In this document: positions 51,785 to 60,305 of the stretch, one piece after another
How the letters are laid out: every line of letters begins with the position of its first letter
Numbering within the stretch: position 1 is the stretch's first letter
NCBI RefSeq assembly: GCF_018918145.1
Contig: NZ_JAHLPX010000004.1
Location: 62,001 to 126,000 of the forward strand
From: Anaerotignum sp. MSJ-24
GTDB taxonomy: Bacteria > Bacillota > Clostridia > Lachnospirales > Anaerotignaceae
Direction of reading: 5' to 3'
Length of the DNA stretch: 64,000 nt
Position numbers and translations under genes: made by a program
Notes under the pieces: generated by a model
What the model was told of the DNA's origin: nothing
The model's database searches: none
Seen by the model: the letters and a program-made list of their open reading frames with translations, nothing else

Positions 51785-51925
51785 ATATTATATAAAATAA
51801 ATAATATGTCGGTGATGTTTCTGGAAAGTAATTAAATTCGGAAAGCTGAAAAATATACTGCCGGATATAAATAATCGGTAAGTATTTTATATACAATACA
51901 GTATCACCCGAAGGGAGTTGTTAGT

Positions 51926-52465
51926 ATGCGTTACAACATTAAAGGAAAGAACATGGAAATCGGCGAAAGAACAAAAGAAAAAGTCAGTGACAAGCTGGAC
52001 AGAGCTAAAAAACTTTTTCCCGAGGATGCTGAAGCAACAGTTGTAATTAAAAACGAGAAACTCGAGTATATCGTTGAAGTAACAATACCGATGTCGAAAC
52101 GTGTAGTCAGAGCCGAAGTATCGGCAGATGATATGATGACGGCTGTTGACAAAGCGGTTGATATAATCGAAAGACAGATCGTTAGATACAAAAAACGTCT
52201 TAAAACACAGATGAAGAAGAACGCTGCTTTTAAGGCTGAATATGATGCAATTAATATTCCCGTTGATGATGCGGACGATGATACATTATATAAGATTGAA
52301 AAGAGCAAGAAGTTCGAAATCAGACCTATGTCAGCTGAAGAAGCGGTTATGCAGATGGAGCTTCTCGGACACAGTTTCTTTGTATTCAGAAATGATGAAA
52401 CAGAGCTTATAAATGTTGTTTATAAAAGAAAAGATGGATCATTCGGACTTATTGAACCAGAATAA
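51926..52465 (+). CDS. hpf: Ribosome hibernation promoting factor, long form
   Basis: Dimerises 70S ribosomes into inactive 100S particles when growth stops. The 179-residue protein has the N-terminal S30AE domain (MRYNIKGKNMEIGERTKEKV, then VEVTIPMSKRVVRAEVSADD), a linker around 100-120 and the C-terminal dimerisation domain (FEIRPMSAEEAVMQMELLGHSFFVFRN). Length marks it as long HPF. Start behind CGAAGGGAG. A sigma-H-like promoter upstream fits stationary-phase expression. Confidence 0.94.
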   Translation: MRYNIKGKNMEIGERTKEKVSDKLDRAKKLFPEDAEATVVIKNEKLEYIVEVTIPMSKRVVRAEVSADDMMTAVDKAVDIIERQIVRYKKRLKTQMKKNAAFKAEYDAINIPVDDADDDTLYKIEKSKKFEIRPMSAEEAVMQMELLGHSFFVFRNDETELINVVYKRKDGSFGLIEPE

Positions 52466-52502
52466 GCCCGTTTAAATAAAGGTAGCGTATTGGTAGCCTT
52501 GG

Positions 52503-52541
52503 CACCGTCGGAGCATATGCTCCGACGGTGTTTGCGTTTTT
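52503..52541 (+). terminator. Terminator after hpf
   Basis: A 28-bp perfect palindrome (CACCGTCGGAGCAT and its complement), folding as a GC-rich stem with a small central loop, followed by TTTGCGTTTTT. Very stable. Confidence 0.88.
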
Positions 52542-52561
52542 AAATAAATTTTATTTCATAC

Positions 52562-52591
52562 TTGTTAAGGTATATATATGTGTGTTAGAAT
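52562..52591 (+). promoter_or_regulatory. Possible promoter of purB
   Basis: TTGTTA at 52562-52567 and TAGAAT at 52586-52591 with an 18-bp spacer, 55 bp before purB. No purine riboswitch or PurR-box pair was seen in the leader. Confidence 0.45.
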
Positions 52592-52645
52592 ACAATCTGT
52601 CAAATAATATTTAACTACATTGATTATTGTTATAAGGAGAAGAAT

Positions 52646-54079
52646 ATGAAGAATAAGTACGAAAGTCCTTTGAATCTCAGATACGCAAGCGACGAAATGT
52701 CATATTTATTTTCACCTGATTACAAATTCTCGACATGGAGAAAGCTTTGGATTGCTCTTGCCGAGTCGGAAAAAGAGCTTGGTCTGGATATTACAGATGA
52801 ACAGATTGCCCAGATGAAAGAGCATATATATGACATTAATTATGATGTTGCCGAAGCAAGAGAAAAAGAAGTAAGACACGACGTTATGAGCCATGTATAT
52901 GCATTCGGTGTTCAGGCACCTCTTGCAAAGCCTATAATCCATCTTGGCGCAACAAGCTGTTATGTAGGCGACAATACAGATATTATAATTATGACCGAGG
53001 CTATGAAGCTTGTTAAAAAACGTCTTGTAAACGTAATAAACGAGCTTTCAAAGTTTGCTATGGAATATAAGGATATGCCGACACTCGGTTTTACACATTT
53101 CCAGGCAGCACAGACAACAACGGTCGGAAAGCGTGCAACACTTTGGCTTCAGGACCTTCTTATGGACCTTGAGGATCTTGATTATCAGTTAAGCAAAGCA
53201 AAGCTCCTTGGTTCTAAAGGAACAACAGGCACACAGGCAAGCTTCCTTGAACTTTTTGAAGGCGACCATGAAAAATGTCGTGAGCTTGACCGCAAGATTA
53301 CCGAAAAAATGGGCTTTAACGACTACTTTAAGGTTTCCGGCCAGACATATCCGAGAAAGCTTGATTCACAGGTGCTTAATGTACTTTCTTCCATTGCACA
53401 GAGTGCATATAAATTCAGCAATGATATAAGACTTTTACAGCATCTTAAGGAAATCGAAGAGCCGTTTGAGAAAAACCAGATTGGTTCATCTGCAATGGCT
53501 TATAAGAGAAATCCTATGAGATGTGAGAGAATCGGTTCTCTTTCAAGATATGTTATCGCAGATTCAATCAATCCTGCCGTAACAGCGTCCACACAGTGGT
53601 TTGAAAGAACACTTGACGATTCGGCAAACAAGAGAATTTCCGTTCCGGAAGCATTCCTTTGCATAGACGCAGTGCTTATACTTTACAGAAATGTTGTTGA
53701 CGGACTTGTTGTATATCCTAAGGTAATAAATCAGCACCTTATGAACGAGCTTCCTTTCATGGCTACCGAAAACATAATGATGGATGCTGTTAAAAAAGGC
53801 GGAGACAGACAGGAGCTTCACGAAAGAATAAGACAGCATTCCATGGAGGCAGGAAAGCAGGTTAAAATGGAAGGCAAGAAGAACGACCTTCTTGAAAGAA
53901 TTGCCGCTGACAGTATGTTCGGACTTACTATCGAAGAGCTTAATGCAATTATGGAGCCTAAGAATTTCGTAGGCAGAGCACCCGAGCAGACAAAGGAATT
54001 TGTTGAAGGCTATGTAATGCCGGTTCTTGAGGCAAACAAGGACTTAATCAGCGATACTGCGGAAGGTATCAGAGTTTAA
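52646..54079 (+). CDS. purB: Adenylosuccinate lyase
   Basis: Catalyses two fumarate-releasing steps of purine synthesis, including adenylosuccinate to AMP. The 477-residue protein has HDVMSHVYAFG near residue 77, LGFTHFQAAQTTTVGKRATLW near 150 and the fumarase/lyase signature GSSAMAYKRNPMRCERIG near 282. purA, the preceding enzyme in AMP formation, follows 185 bp later on its own terminator-separated unit. Start behind AAGGAGA. Confidence 0.96.
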   Translation: MKNKYESPLNLRYASDEMSYLFSPDYKFSTWRKLWIALAESEKELGLDITDEQIAQMKEHIYDINYDVAEAREKEVRHDVMSHVYAFGVQAPLAKPIIHLGATSCYVGDNTDIIIMTEAMKLVKKRLVNVINELSKFAMEYKDMPTLGFTHFQAAQTTTVGKRATLWLQDLLMDLEDLDYQLSKAKLLGSKGTTGTQASFLELFEGDHEKCRELDRKITEKMGFNDYFKVSGQTYPRKLDSQVLNVLSSIAQSAYKFSNDIRLLQHLKEIEEPFEKNQIGSSAMAYKRNPMRCERIGSLSRYVIADSINPAVTASTQWFERTLDDSANKRISVPEAFLCIDAVLILYRNVVDGLVVYPKVINQHLMNELPFMATENIMMDAVKKGGDRQELHERIRQHSMEAGKQVKMEGKKNDLLERIAADSMFGLTIEELNAIMEPKNFVGRAPEQTKEFVEGYVMPVLEANKDLISDTAEGIRV

Positions 54080-54094
54080 TATTTGAATTGTAAA

Positions 54095-54140
54095 GCTGTA
54101 TTGCGGCAGATATAAATGCCGTAATATGGCTTTTTGTTTT
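54095..54140 (+). terminator. Terminator after purB
   Basis: GCTGTATTGCGGCA pairs with TGCCGTAATATGGC over 14 bp with three G-U pairs and an 8-nt loop, followed by TTTTTGTTTTTG. Confidence 0.82.
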
Positions 54141-54183
54141 TGTGATAATAATTTTATTTATAGCAAATATAAAAAATAGTTAT

Positions 54184-54213
54184 TTTACTTTTGATATAAG
54201 CTGGGCTTATAAT
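54184..54213 (+). promoter_or_regulatory. Possible promoter of purA
   Basis: TTTACT at 54184-54189 and a perfect TATAAT at 54208-54213 with an 18-bp spacer; 50 bp before purA. Confidence 0.45.
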
Positions 54214-54264
54214 AAATCGTAAGTTGATTTCATTATTATATATCAAATAGGAGTGAACTGATAA

Positions 54265-55539
54265 ATGATTAAAGCTATTGTTGGAGCAAACTGGGGAGAC
54301 GAAGGTAAAGGAAAAATAACTGATATGCTTGCCGCTGAGGCTGATATAGTAATCAGATTTCAGGGCGGAAGCAATGCAGGCCATACAATAATCAATGATT
54401 ACGGTAAATTTGCACTTCATCAGATGCCTTCGGGTATTTTTAACGAAAATACAGTAAACATCATCGGTACAGGCGTTGCTTTTAACATTCCTTATTTTGT
54501 TAAAGAGCTTAATTATATAAAGGAAAGCGGTATCAAAAATCCTAAAATTATGATTTCCGACAGAGTTCAGATATTAATGCCTTATCATGTGGACTTTGAT
54601 ACTTATGAAGAAGCAAGACTTGCCAATAAGCAGTTTGGTTCTACAAAAAGCGGTATAGCTCCTTTTTATTCAGATAAATATGCAAAAACAGGCATTCAGA
54701 TCTGCGACCTTTTCTATCCTGAAATACTTAAGGAAAGAATTGAAGCAGCTTGCGAAATCAAGAATGTTCTTCTTGAAAATCTCTATCATATGCCTAAACT
54801 TGATCCTCAGAAGATTTTTGATGAGGTTATCGGTTATAAGGATATTGTTGAGCCTTATATTGCAAATACAGAGGAATATTTTTTCAAGGCAGTACAGGAA
54901 GGCAAGAATATACTTCTTGAAGGCCAGCTCGGTGCTCTTAAGGATCCCGACCACGGTATTTATCCTATGACAACATCTTCATCAACACTTGCCGGCTTTG
55001 CTGCAGTAGGAGCAGGACTTCCTCCTCACAAAATCGAAAAGGTTATTACAGTATCAAAGGCATACTCAAGTGCAGTAGGTGCAGGTGCTTTTGTAAGCGA
55101 GATTTTCGGCGATGAAGCACAGGAGCTTAGAGTAAGAGGCGGAGATGCCGGAGAATTCGGAGCAACAACAGGCCGTCCGAGAAGAATGGGCTGGTTTGAC
55201 TGTGTTGCAACACGTTACGGCTGTATGCTCCAGGGAACGACAGATGTTGCTTTCACAGCTATTGACGTACTCGGTTATCTTGATGAAATCAAGGTTTGCG
55301 TAGGATATGAAATAGACGGAAAGGTTACAAAGGAATTCCCTGTAACACCTTTACTTGAAAAGGCTAAACCTGTTTATAAAACACTTCCCGGCTGGAAATG
55401 CGATATAAGAGGAATTAAGGAATATGATAAGCTTCCTAAAGAGGCGAGAGATTATGTTGAATTTATTGAAAAGGAAATCGGTTTCCCTATAACAATAGTT
55501 TCAAACGGTCCTAAGAGAAGCGAAATTATTTATAGATAA
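54265..55539 (+). CDS. purA: Adenylosuccinate synthetase
   Basis: GTP-dependent conversion of IMP and aspartate to adenylosuccinate. The 424-residue enzyme has the GTP-binding ANWGDEGKGKITDML at residue 8, the IMP-binding QGGSNAGHTI near 35, and the C-terminal guanine site TIVSNGPKRSEII. Starts behind AGGAGTG. Works with purB upstream to complete AMP synthesis. Motifs and length are normal. Confidence 0.96.
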   Translation: MIKAIVGANWGDEGKGKITDMLAAEADIVIRFQGGSNAGHTIINDYGKFALHQMPSGIFNENTVNIIGTGVAFNIPYFVKELNYIKESGIKNPKIMISDRVQILMPYHVDFDTYEEARLANKQFGSTKSGIAPFYSDKYAKTGIQICDLFYPEILKERIEAACEIKNVLLENLYHMPKLDPQKIFDEVIGYKDIVEPYIANTEEYFFKAVQEGKNILLEGQLGALKDPDHGIYPMTTSSSTLAGFAAVGAGLPPHKIEKVITVSKAYSSAVGAGAFVSEIFGDEAQELRVRGGDAGEFGATTGRPRRMGWFDCVATRYGCMLQGTTDVAFTAIDVLGYLDEIKVCVGYEIDGKVTKEFPVTPLLEKAKPVYKTLPGWKCDIRGIKEYDKLPKEARDYVEFIEKEIGFPITIVSNGPKRSEIIYR

Positions 55540-55557
55540 TTTTATACGATAGACAAG

Positions 55558-55597
55558 GCAGAAAGCTCAACGAGATTTGGGTTTTCTGCTTTTTTTG
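55558..55597 (+). terminator. Terminator after purA
   Basis: GCAGAAAGCTCAA and TTGGGTTTTCTGC form a 13-bp stem with two G-U pairs and a 6-nt loop, followed by TTTTTTTG. Confidence 0.86.
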
Positions 55598-55599
55598 TT

Positions 55600-55633
55600 C
55601 CGTATTGATAGAATACGGTTTTTGATGTATAAT
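55600..55633 (+). promoter_or_regulatory. Promoter and overlapping dyad of cupin gene
   Basis: TTGATA at 55605-55610 and TATAAT at 55628-55633 with a 17-bp spacer. The perfect inverted repeat CCGTATT-GATAG-AATACGG (55600-55618) covers the -35, a typical operator position. Confidence 0.65.
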
Positions 55634-55691
55634 TATAGTGTATTAATTTATTTAATTACGATAACTTTTTTATACGAAGGGAGAAGAGTTT

Positions 55692-56033
55692 ATGTTAGTA
55701 AAAAACGGTGAAGGTATGAAAGAATACACTGTTATCCAGAACGGTGTAGGAGAAATACTCAAGGTTAATAAGTTTGGTCCTGACGAAACAGCAAACAGAT
55801 GTAAGATGGTAGCAGAACTCTGTCTTGAACCAGGTCAGTGTACAGGTTTACATGCTCATACAACAAATGTGGAGCTTTTCTATATGCTTGAGGGCGAGCT
55901 TGTATGTATTGAGGACGGCGAAGAGTTTATTCTTAAACCCGGTGACTGTACATCAACAGCAAACGGTGACAAACACCAGATTATTAACAGAAGTGATAAA
56001 GTTGCAAAGGTTCTCGCTGTTGTAATCAACTAA
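55692..56033 (+). CDS. Small cupin-domain protein
   Basis: A 113-residue single-domain cupin. The metal ligands are in place: HAHTTNVELFYMLEGELVCIEDG (His-x-His and Glu of motif 1) and PGDCTSTANGDKHQIIN (His of motif 2). Such stand-alone cupins may be sugar isomerases, dioxygenases or sensory domains; the substrate cannot be told. It has its own regulated-looking promoter, a GAAGGGAG site, and an SLH gene starting 14 bp downstream. Confidence 0.82.
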   Translation: MLVKNGEGMKEYTVIQNGVGEILKVNKFGPDETANRCKMVAELCLEPGQCTGLHAHTTNVELFYMLEGELVCIEDGEEFILKPGDCTSTANGDKHQIINRSDKVAKVLAVVIN

Positions 56034-56046
56034 AATAGATATTTGT

Positions 56047-57093
56047 ATGTTTTATGGGGTGATAAAAATTCTGAATGAAAAAAGCAGAAAAGTGCTGGTT
56101 TTAGTATTAAGTTTACTTATGATACCGACTCCGGTCTATGCTGAGAACGGAAGTAGTATGGAGATAACAACAAAATGGTACAGTGAAATAGTGAGCGATA
56201 TGCTTGCGAAGGGAGTTATTTCGGATACGGCAGGATTAGAGGAACCGCTGACAAGAGGAAATATGGCAGATATTTTAATTGCTACCGATAAATTCTCCGG
56301 TAGTAGATATGCTGTTAATCCATTTTCAGATTTATCAACAAGAGATAAAGAGTATGACAATATTATTAGATTGTATAATTCTCATGTCTTTGTAGGCTCT
56401 GTTGATCAAAACGGCGATCTTGTAGCACAGGCTAATGGTTTATTAACAAGGGAACAGGCAGCCGCATTTATTGTCAGAGCGTTTAATCTTGAAGGTACAA
56501 CAGAGAATCTAATCTGTAAATTTAAAGATAAACAGGATATATCGGAGTATGCCCTTGAAAATATTTTGATTTGTGAAAAGCTGAATTTAATTTCAGGTTA
56601 TGAGGACGGCACATTTAAGCCACAAAATAATATAAGCAAGATTGAATTTCTTACTATATTAAATAAGGTGTTTGAATATGGCTTAGATTCTAATGTTAAT
56701 ATACAAAATCTGGAAACAACCTTCTATGATAAATATAAATCATCTGCGGTTGTATTAAATGCGGATTTAGATATAAAAAAGTTTAAGCTGAATTTGGAAT
56801 TTGAAAATAAATCTGATTTTGTATATTCATATGGTATAGAATTTCAAATAGAAAAATTGGAAGAAGGCAAGTGGATTGTAGTTCCTTTTGAAAAGAGGAA
56901 AGACATAGATGATCCCGCATTTTTAATAAATCCAAATGCTAAAAAAACAGATACTGTTTTTCTTGAAGATTATTATAATGAATTAGATAACGGAACATAC
57001 AGAATTGTATATGCGTTAGACAAGGAGATATACAGTATTAGGAAAACATTTTGCGATGTGGAATTTTGTGCCGCAGAATTTGAAATTCTGTAA
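56047..57093 (+). CDS. SLH-domain surface protein
   Basis: An exported protein of up to 348 residues anchored to the wall by three SLH repeats: about residues 45-105 (WYSEIVSDMLAKGVI), 105-160 (LLTREQAAAFIVRAF) and 165-215 (LISGYEDGTFKPQNNISKIE). The signal peptide is KVLVLVLSLLMIPTPVYA near residues 15-32. The C-terminal 130 residues look like an immunoglobulin-like beta domain. The start is unclear: the ATG at 56047 has no ribosome site, while ATGGGGTG at 56055 would suit a CTG or ATT near 56068-56071. Unusually AT-rich compared with neighbours. Confidence 0.75.
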   Translation: MFYGVIKILNEKSRKVLVLVLSLLMIPTPVYAENGSSMEITTKWYSEIVSDMLAKGVISDTAGLEEPLTRGNMADILIATDKFSGSRYAVNPFSDLSTRDKEYDNIIRLYNSHVFVGSVDQNGDLVAQANGLLTREQAAAFIVRAFNLEGTTENLICKFKDKQDISEYALENILICEKLNLISGYEDGTFKPQNNISKIEFLTILNKVFEYGLDSNVNIQNLETTFYDKYKSSAVVLNADLDIKKFKLNLEFENKSDFVYSYGIEFQIEKLEEGKWIVVPFEKRKDIDDPAFLINPNAKKTDTVFLEDYYNELDNGTYRIVYALDKEIYSIRKTFCDVEFCAAEFEIL

Positions 57094-57109
57094 AATAAGT
57101 CTATGATTG

Positions 57110-57136
57110 AGGGACGCCGAAACCGGCGTCCCTTTG
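57110..57136 (+). terminator. GC-rich hairpin after SLH gene
   Basis: AGGGACGCCG and CGGCGTCCCT form a perfect 10-bp stem with a 4-nt loop; the following tract TTGTATATAG is only moderately T-rich. Likely terminator. Confidence 0.65.
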
Positions 57137-57228
57137 TATATAGCCTTTTCTTAAAAAAGATGAACTTAATAAACCTTAGCCAATAGCACTGAAGCATTAC
57201 GCAGCCTTCTTTTTGTCGTTTATGCTGA

Positions 57229-57257
57229 TTTACAGTTTTGGTTTTGAGTGATAATAT
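57229..57257 (+). promoter_or_regulatory. Possible promoter of udk
   Basis: TTTACA at 57229-57234 and TAATAT at 57252-57257 with a 17-bp spacer, 45 bp before udk. Confidence 0.45.
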
Positions 57258-57301
57258 ATAGAGTAAATAAAATGTATGTATCTGTCGAGTGGAGGATAAT
57301 T

Positions 57302-57919
57302 ATGGACGATATTTGTATAATCGGAATTGCCGGAGGAACGGCATCGGGAAAAACTACTATTGTAAATAAGCTTAAGGATTTTTTTGGAAATGATGTGGAG
57401 CTTATCAGCCATGACTGCTACTACAAAGCACATGACGATATGCCATACGAAGAAAGAGCAAAGCTCAATTATGACCACCCATCATCATTTGATACCGATT
57501 TAATGATAAAAGATATTATGGATCTTAAGGCAGGAAAAACAATATATCGTCCTGTTTATGATTTCAGTATACATAACAGAGTTCCGGAAACGGTTGAGGT
57601 TCAGCCTAAAAAAGTAATACTTATCGAAGGTATACTTATATTTGAAAATAAAGAGTTAAGAGATTTAATGGATATAAAGATTTTCGTTGATACAGATGCT
57701 GATGAAAGACTTATGCGAAGAATAATAAGGGATATGGAGTTCCGCGGAAGAACTATTGAATCAATTCTTACACAGTATAAGGAAACCGTTAAGCCTATGC
57801 ATGAGGAGTTTGTCGAGCCTTCAAAAAAATATGCCGATATTATAATTCCAAGAGGCGGAGAAAATGTAGCGGCTATGTCGATACTTAAAGGTCATCTTAA
57901 CATTATGTTAAATAAATAA
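57302..57919 (+). CDS. udk: Uridine kinase
   Basis: Salvages uridine and cytidine to UMP and CMP. The 205-residue enzyme has the P-loop GIAGGTASGKTTIVNKL at residue 8, SHDCYYKAHDDMPYEERAKLNYDHPSSFDTDL near 37 and the RPVYDFSIHNR segment near 82. The ATG at 57302 follows GTGGAGG; an 18-codon open extension upstream overlaps the promoter. Ends in a terminator, so it is a single-gene unit. Confidence 0.95.
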   Translation: MDDICIIGIAGGTASGKTTIVNKLKDFFGNDVELISHDCYYKAHDDMPYEERAKLNYDHPSSFDTDLMIKDIMDLKAGKTIYRPVYDFSIHNRVPETVEVQPKKVILIEGILIFENKELRDLMDIKIFVDTDADERLMRRIIRDMEFRGRTIESILTQYKETVKPMHEEFVEPSKKYADIIIPRGGENVAAMSILKGHLNIMLNK

Positions 57920-57927
57920 GGATTTTG

Positions 57928-57962
57928 AAACGTCATAGGCTTTGGCTTATGGCGTTTTCTTA
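57928..57962 (+). terminator. Terminator after udk
   Basis: AAACGTCATAGGC pairs with GCTTATGGCGTTT over 13 bp (two G-U) with loop TTTG, then TTCTT. Confidence 0.72.
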
Positions 57963-57989
57963 AAGTATCATTAATAATTTTCATATAAT

Positions 57990-58018
57990 TTGACGATGAA
58001 CTTTAGCAATGCTATACT
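57990..58018 (+). promoter_or_regulatory. Promoter of membrane-anchored propeller gene and tsaE operon
   Basis: TTGACG at 57990-57995 and TATACT at 58013-58018 with a 17-bp spacer, 48 bp before the start at 58067. Confidence 0.68.
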
Positions 58019-58066
58019 AATAAAATACGGCAGTATTGAAAAAATATTAATTTAAAGGTGATACTA

Positions 58067-60298
58067 ATGGATAACGAAAAAGATGAAAAGTTTTTAAATG
58101 ACATTGGTTCAAATGATGATGAAAGTGCTGTTGAAGCCGAAAATTCTTCATCAAATGATGAATCAACGGAAGAAAACAAAGCTGAAAATTTTGAGGAAAC
58201 TCCCGAAGAAGCTTCGTCAACTGAAACTGAGGAAACTCCCGAAGAAGCTTCGTCAACTGAAACTGAAGAAAAAGCTGAAGATACTTCGGCTGCGGAAGCG
58301 GATGTGGATAAAACAGAAATAACGGAAACGGAAGACAAAGAAAATACATCTGAAAAAAAATCTTTTGTCGGCAGATGGATAGAAAAAGAAAAGGAAAAAG
58401 AAAAAAATAAACGAGAACGAGAAAAATTAAGTGAAGAAAGAATGAAGCGTGTGCGTGAAGAACGCAGGGCGGCAATGTATGCTGACGGAAAAGAGCCTAA
58501 CGCACTTCAGAAGTTCCTTATGTCCGAAGGAAAGTTCATTAACTATGAAAATAAAGCAATGGTAACATTTGCCGCTGTTATAATATTGGGAATCCTTGTA
58601 TTTATAGCTGTATTCAGAGGCGGATATTTCTCAAAAGAAAAATTCGGACTCGGCGGAGATAAGAGCAGAGCTATTGTATATTCGGTAGGAAACGAGCTTT
58701 ATTGCTACGACCTCAAGAAAGAGCCTGTGCTTATTTCAGATACGCTTTCTGCCGGCGGCTCTGTATCTTACAGCTATGTAGGAAACGGAATTACTGTTGC
58801 GAATGACGGAACAAGCGTATATTTTACTGATGAAGTCGGTGCTGACGGAACATTCAGATTAAATTATTATGAGGCTTCAAGCAGTAAAGAACCGGAAGTA
58901 ATCGGTACATCGGTAAGCGATTATGAAGTAAGCAACATGGGTGACGGTGCTGTATATATTGTTGCCAATGAAACAGGAAACAGCGGTACTCTTTACGGAT
59001 ATGACAAAAAGAACAATAAATCAAGCGAAATAGCAAACGATATTGCGGTAAACAGCAGAGAATATGCAATATCATCAGACGGAAAAAAGGTTATATATAT
59101 TAAAGAAGAAAATTCTTCAACAACACTTTATGTTGCTAATATTGACGGAACAGGCGAAACAAAGATTGACGGAGATATTGCACAGTATCTTGTACAGACA
59201 GAAGGAAACAGTGTTTACTATATTAAGGCTGTCGGAACTGATAACGGAACAAGTATGTACAGTGTATATGAGTACGACCTTTCAAACGGAAACAGCAAGC
59301 TTATAGATGAAGATGTTATCGCAGTAACACTTTCGCAGAACGAAAATGCTGTTATATATTACAAAAACAGCGGTAAAAAAGTAAAAGCATCAAGTGTACT
59401 CAATGATGACGGTGATGACTCTGAGAAAACAGAAGCACTCAGAAAAGAACTCGAAAACTATGAATTTAATGATATTACATGTGCATTATACCGCTATGAA
59501 AACGGCAAATCCGAGCTTGTAAATGACGAAATATTTACAGCAATGCCTACCGATGCGGACGGAAAATATATTGCATATACAGTTCCTTCGGGACTTGGAA
59601 AAATCAAAGTAAATCTTTCGGAAATATCATCTCCAGATGATTTAGTGGCTTCATATTATGAACAGGCTGCTGCGGCTGATGTTGATACATATATATATAA
59701 GACAAATGGCTTCAATGATTATGTTGTGTTTGACGGCTCATATATATATTCATATCAGAACTCCGGAAACAATGCACAGGTTGCCTGCCTTAAGGATTAT
59801 GACAAAACAAATCAGAAGGGACAGCTTGTACTTTCAACATATGACGAAAACGGAATTAAATCCTATGCAGAGCTTGAAGATGATGTTGAATCCTTTGAGT
59901 TTATGGGTGACGGTTCAAGAATTGTATACCTCAGAGGTGTAGATGACAACGGCTTCGGAACACTTACTTATATTGAGAGCAATGTTCCTGATGAAGTAAG
60001 TACTTCCGCATACTATTATGAGGTAACAAAGGACTTTAACAGAAGCTTATTCTATCTTGATAATTATGATTCTTCAACATATGGCGGAACATTCCATTAT
60101 TATCAGCAGGGTAAGGACACCGTTGTTGATGACGGAGTGTATATGTTTGCTTACAGAAATAACAACAATGCACTTTATATGAAGAATTATGACTCACTTA
60201 CTGCAACGGGTGATCTTTACTATTTGAACGGAAAGACGTCTAAACTTGTTGCGGAAGGTGTTTCAAGCGTATTTGATTTTTATGATACCGGCAGGTGA
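58067..60298 (+). CDS. Membrane-anchored protein with acidic repeats and propeller-like outer domain
   Basis: I do not recognise a named family for this 743-residue protein. Residues 1-105 are very acidic and disordered, with a 12-residue duplicated unit; 105-150 are a highly charged Lys/Glu/Arg helix; about 164-183 form one membrane span (TFAAVIILGILVFIAVF). The remaining 555 residues are probably outside and contain repeated YxYDL and DGKKVIYIKEENS-type strands, as in DUF5050 or TolB-like propellers. Start ATG follows AAAGGTG. It is directly upstream of tsaE (7 bp gap) and likely cotranscribed, though a link to tRNA modification is unclear. Confidence 0.75.
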   Translation: MDNEKDEKFLNDIGSNDDESAVEAENSSSNDESTEENKAENFEETPEEASSTETEETPEEASSTETEEKAEDTSAAEADVDKTEITETEDKENTSEKKSFVGRWIEKEKEKEKNKREREKLSEERMKRVREERRAAMYADGKEPNALQKFLMSEGKFINYENKAMVTFAAVIILGILVFIAVFRGGYFSKEKFGLGGDKSRAIVYSVGNELYCYDLKKEPVLISDTLSAGGSVSYSYVGNGITVANDGTSVYFTDEVGADGTFRLNYYEASSSKEPEVIGTSVSDYEVSNMGDGAVYIVANETGNSGTLYGYDKKNNKSSEIANDIAVNSREYAISSDGKKVIYIKEENSSTTLYVANIDGTGETKIDGDIAQYLVQTEGNSVYYIKAVGTDNGTSMYSVYEYDLSNGNSKLIDEDVIAVTLSQNENAVIYYKNSGKKVKASSVLNDDGDDSEKTEALRKELENYEFNDITCALYRYENGKSELVNDEIFTAMPTDADGKYIAYTVPSGLGKIKVNLSEISSPDDLVASYYEQAAAADVDTYIYKTNGFNDYVVFDGSYIYSYQNSGNNAQVACLKDYDKTNQKGQLVLSTYDENGIKSYAELEDDVESFEFMGDGSRIVYLRGVDDNGFGTLTYIESNVPDEVSTSAYYYEVTKDFNRSLFYLDNYDSSTYGGTFHYYQQGKDTVVDDGVYMFAYRNNNNALYMKNYDSLTATGDLYYLNGKTSKLVAEGVSSVFDFYDTGR
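58193..58264 (+). repeat. Perfect 36-bp tandem duplication inside coding region
   Basis: Two identical 36-bp units (58193-58228 and 58229-58264), each coding EETPEEASSTET. Being a multiple of three, copy changes would keep the frame and alter only the length of the acidic tail. Confidence 0.92.
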
Positions 60299-60305
60299 TA
60301 ACGAT

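Noticed and set aside
51331-51925. Calling this region the chromosomal origin oriC outright
   Set aside because: Genes on both sides run in the same direction with no divergence, dnaA-dnaN are not present, and no skew calculation was possible. Only a DnaA-box cluster is claimed.
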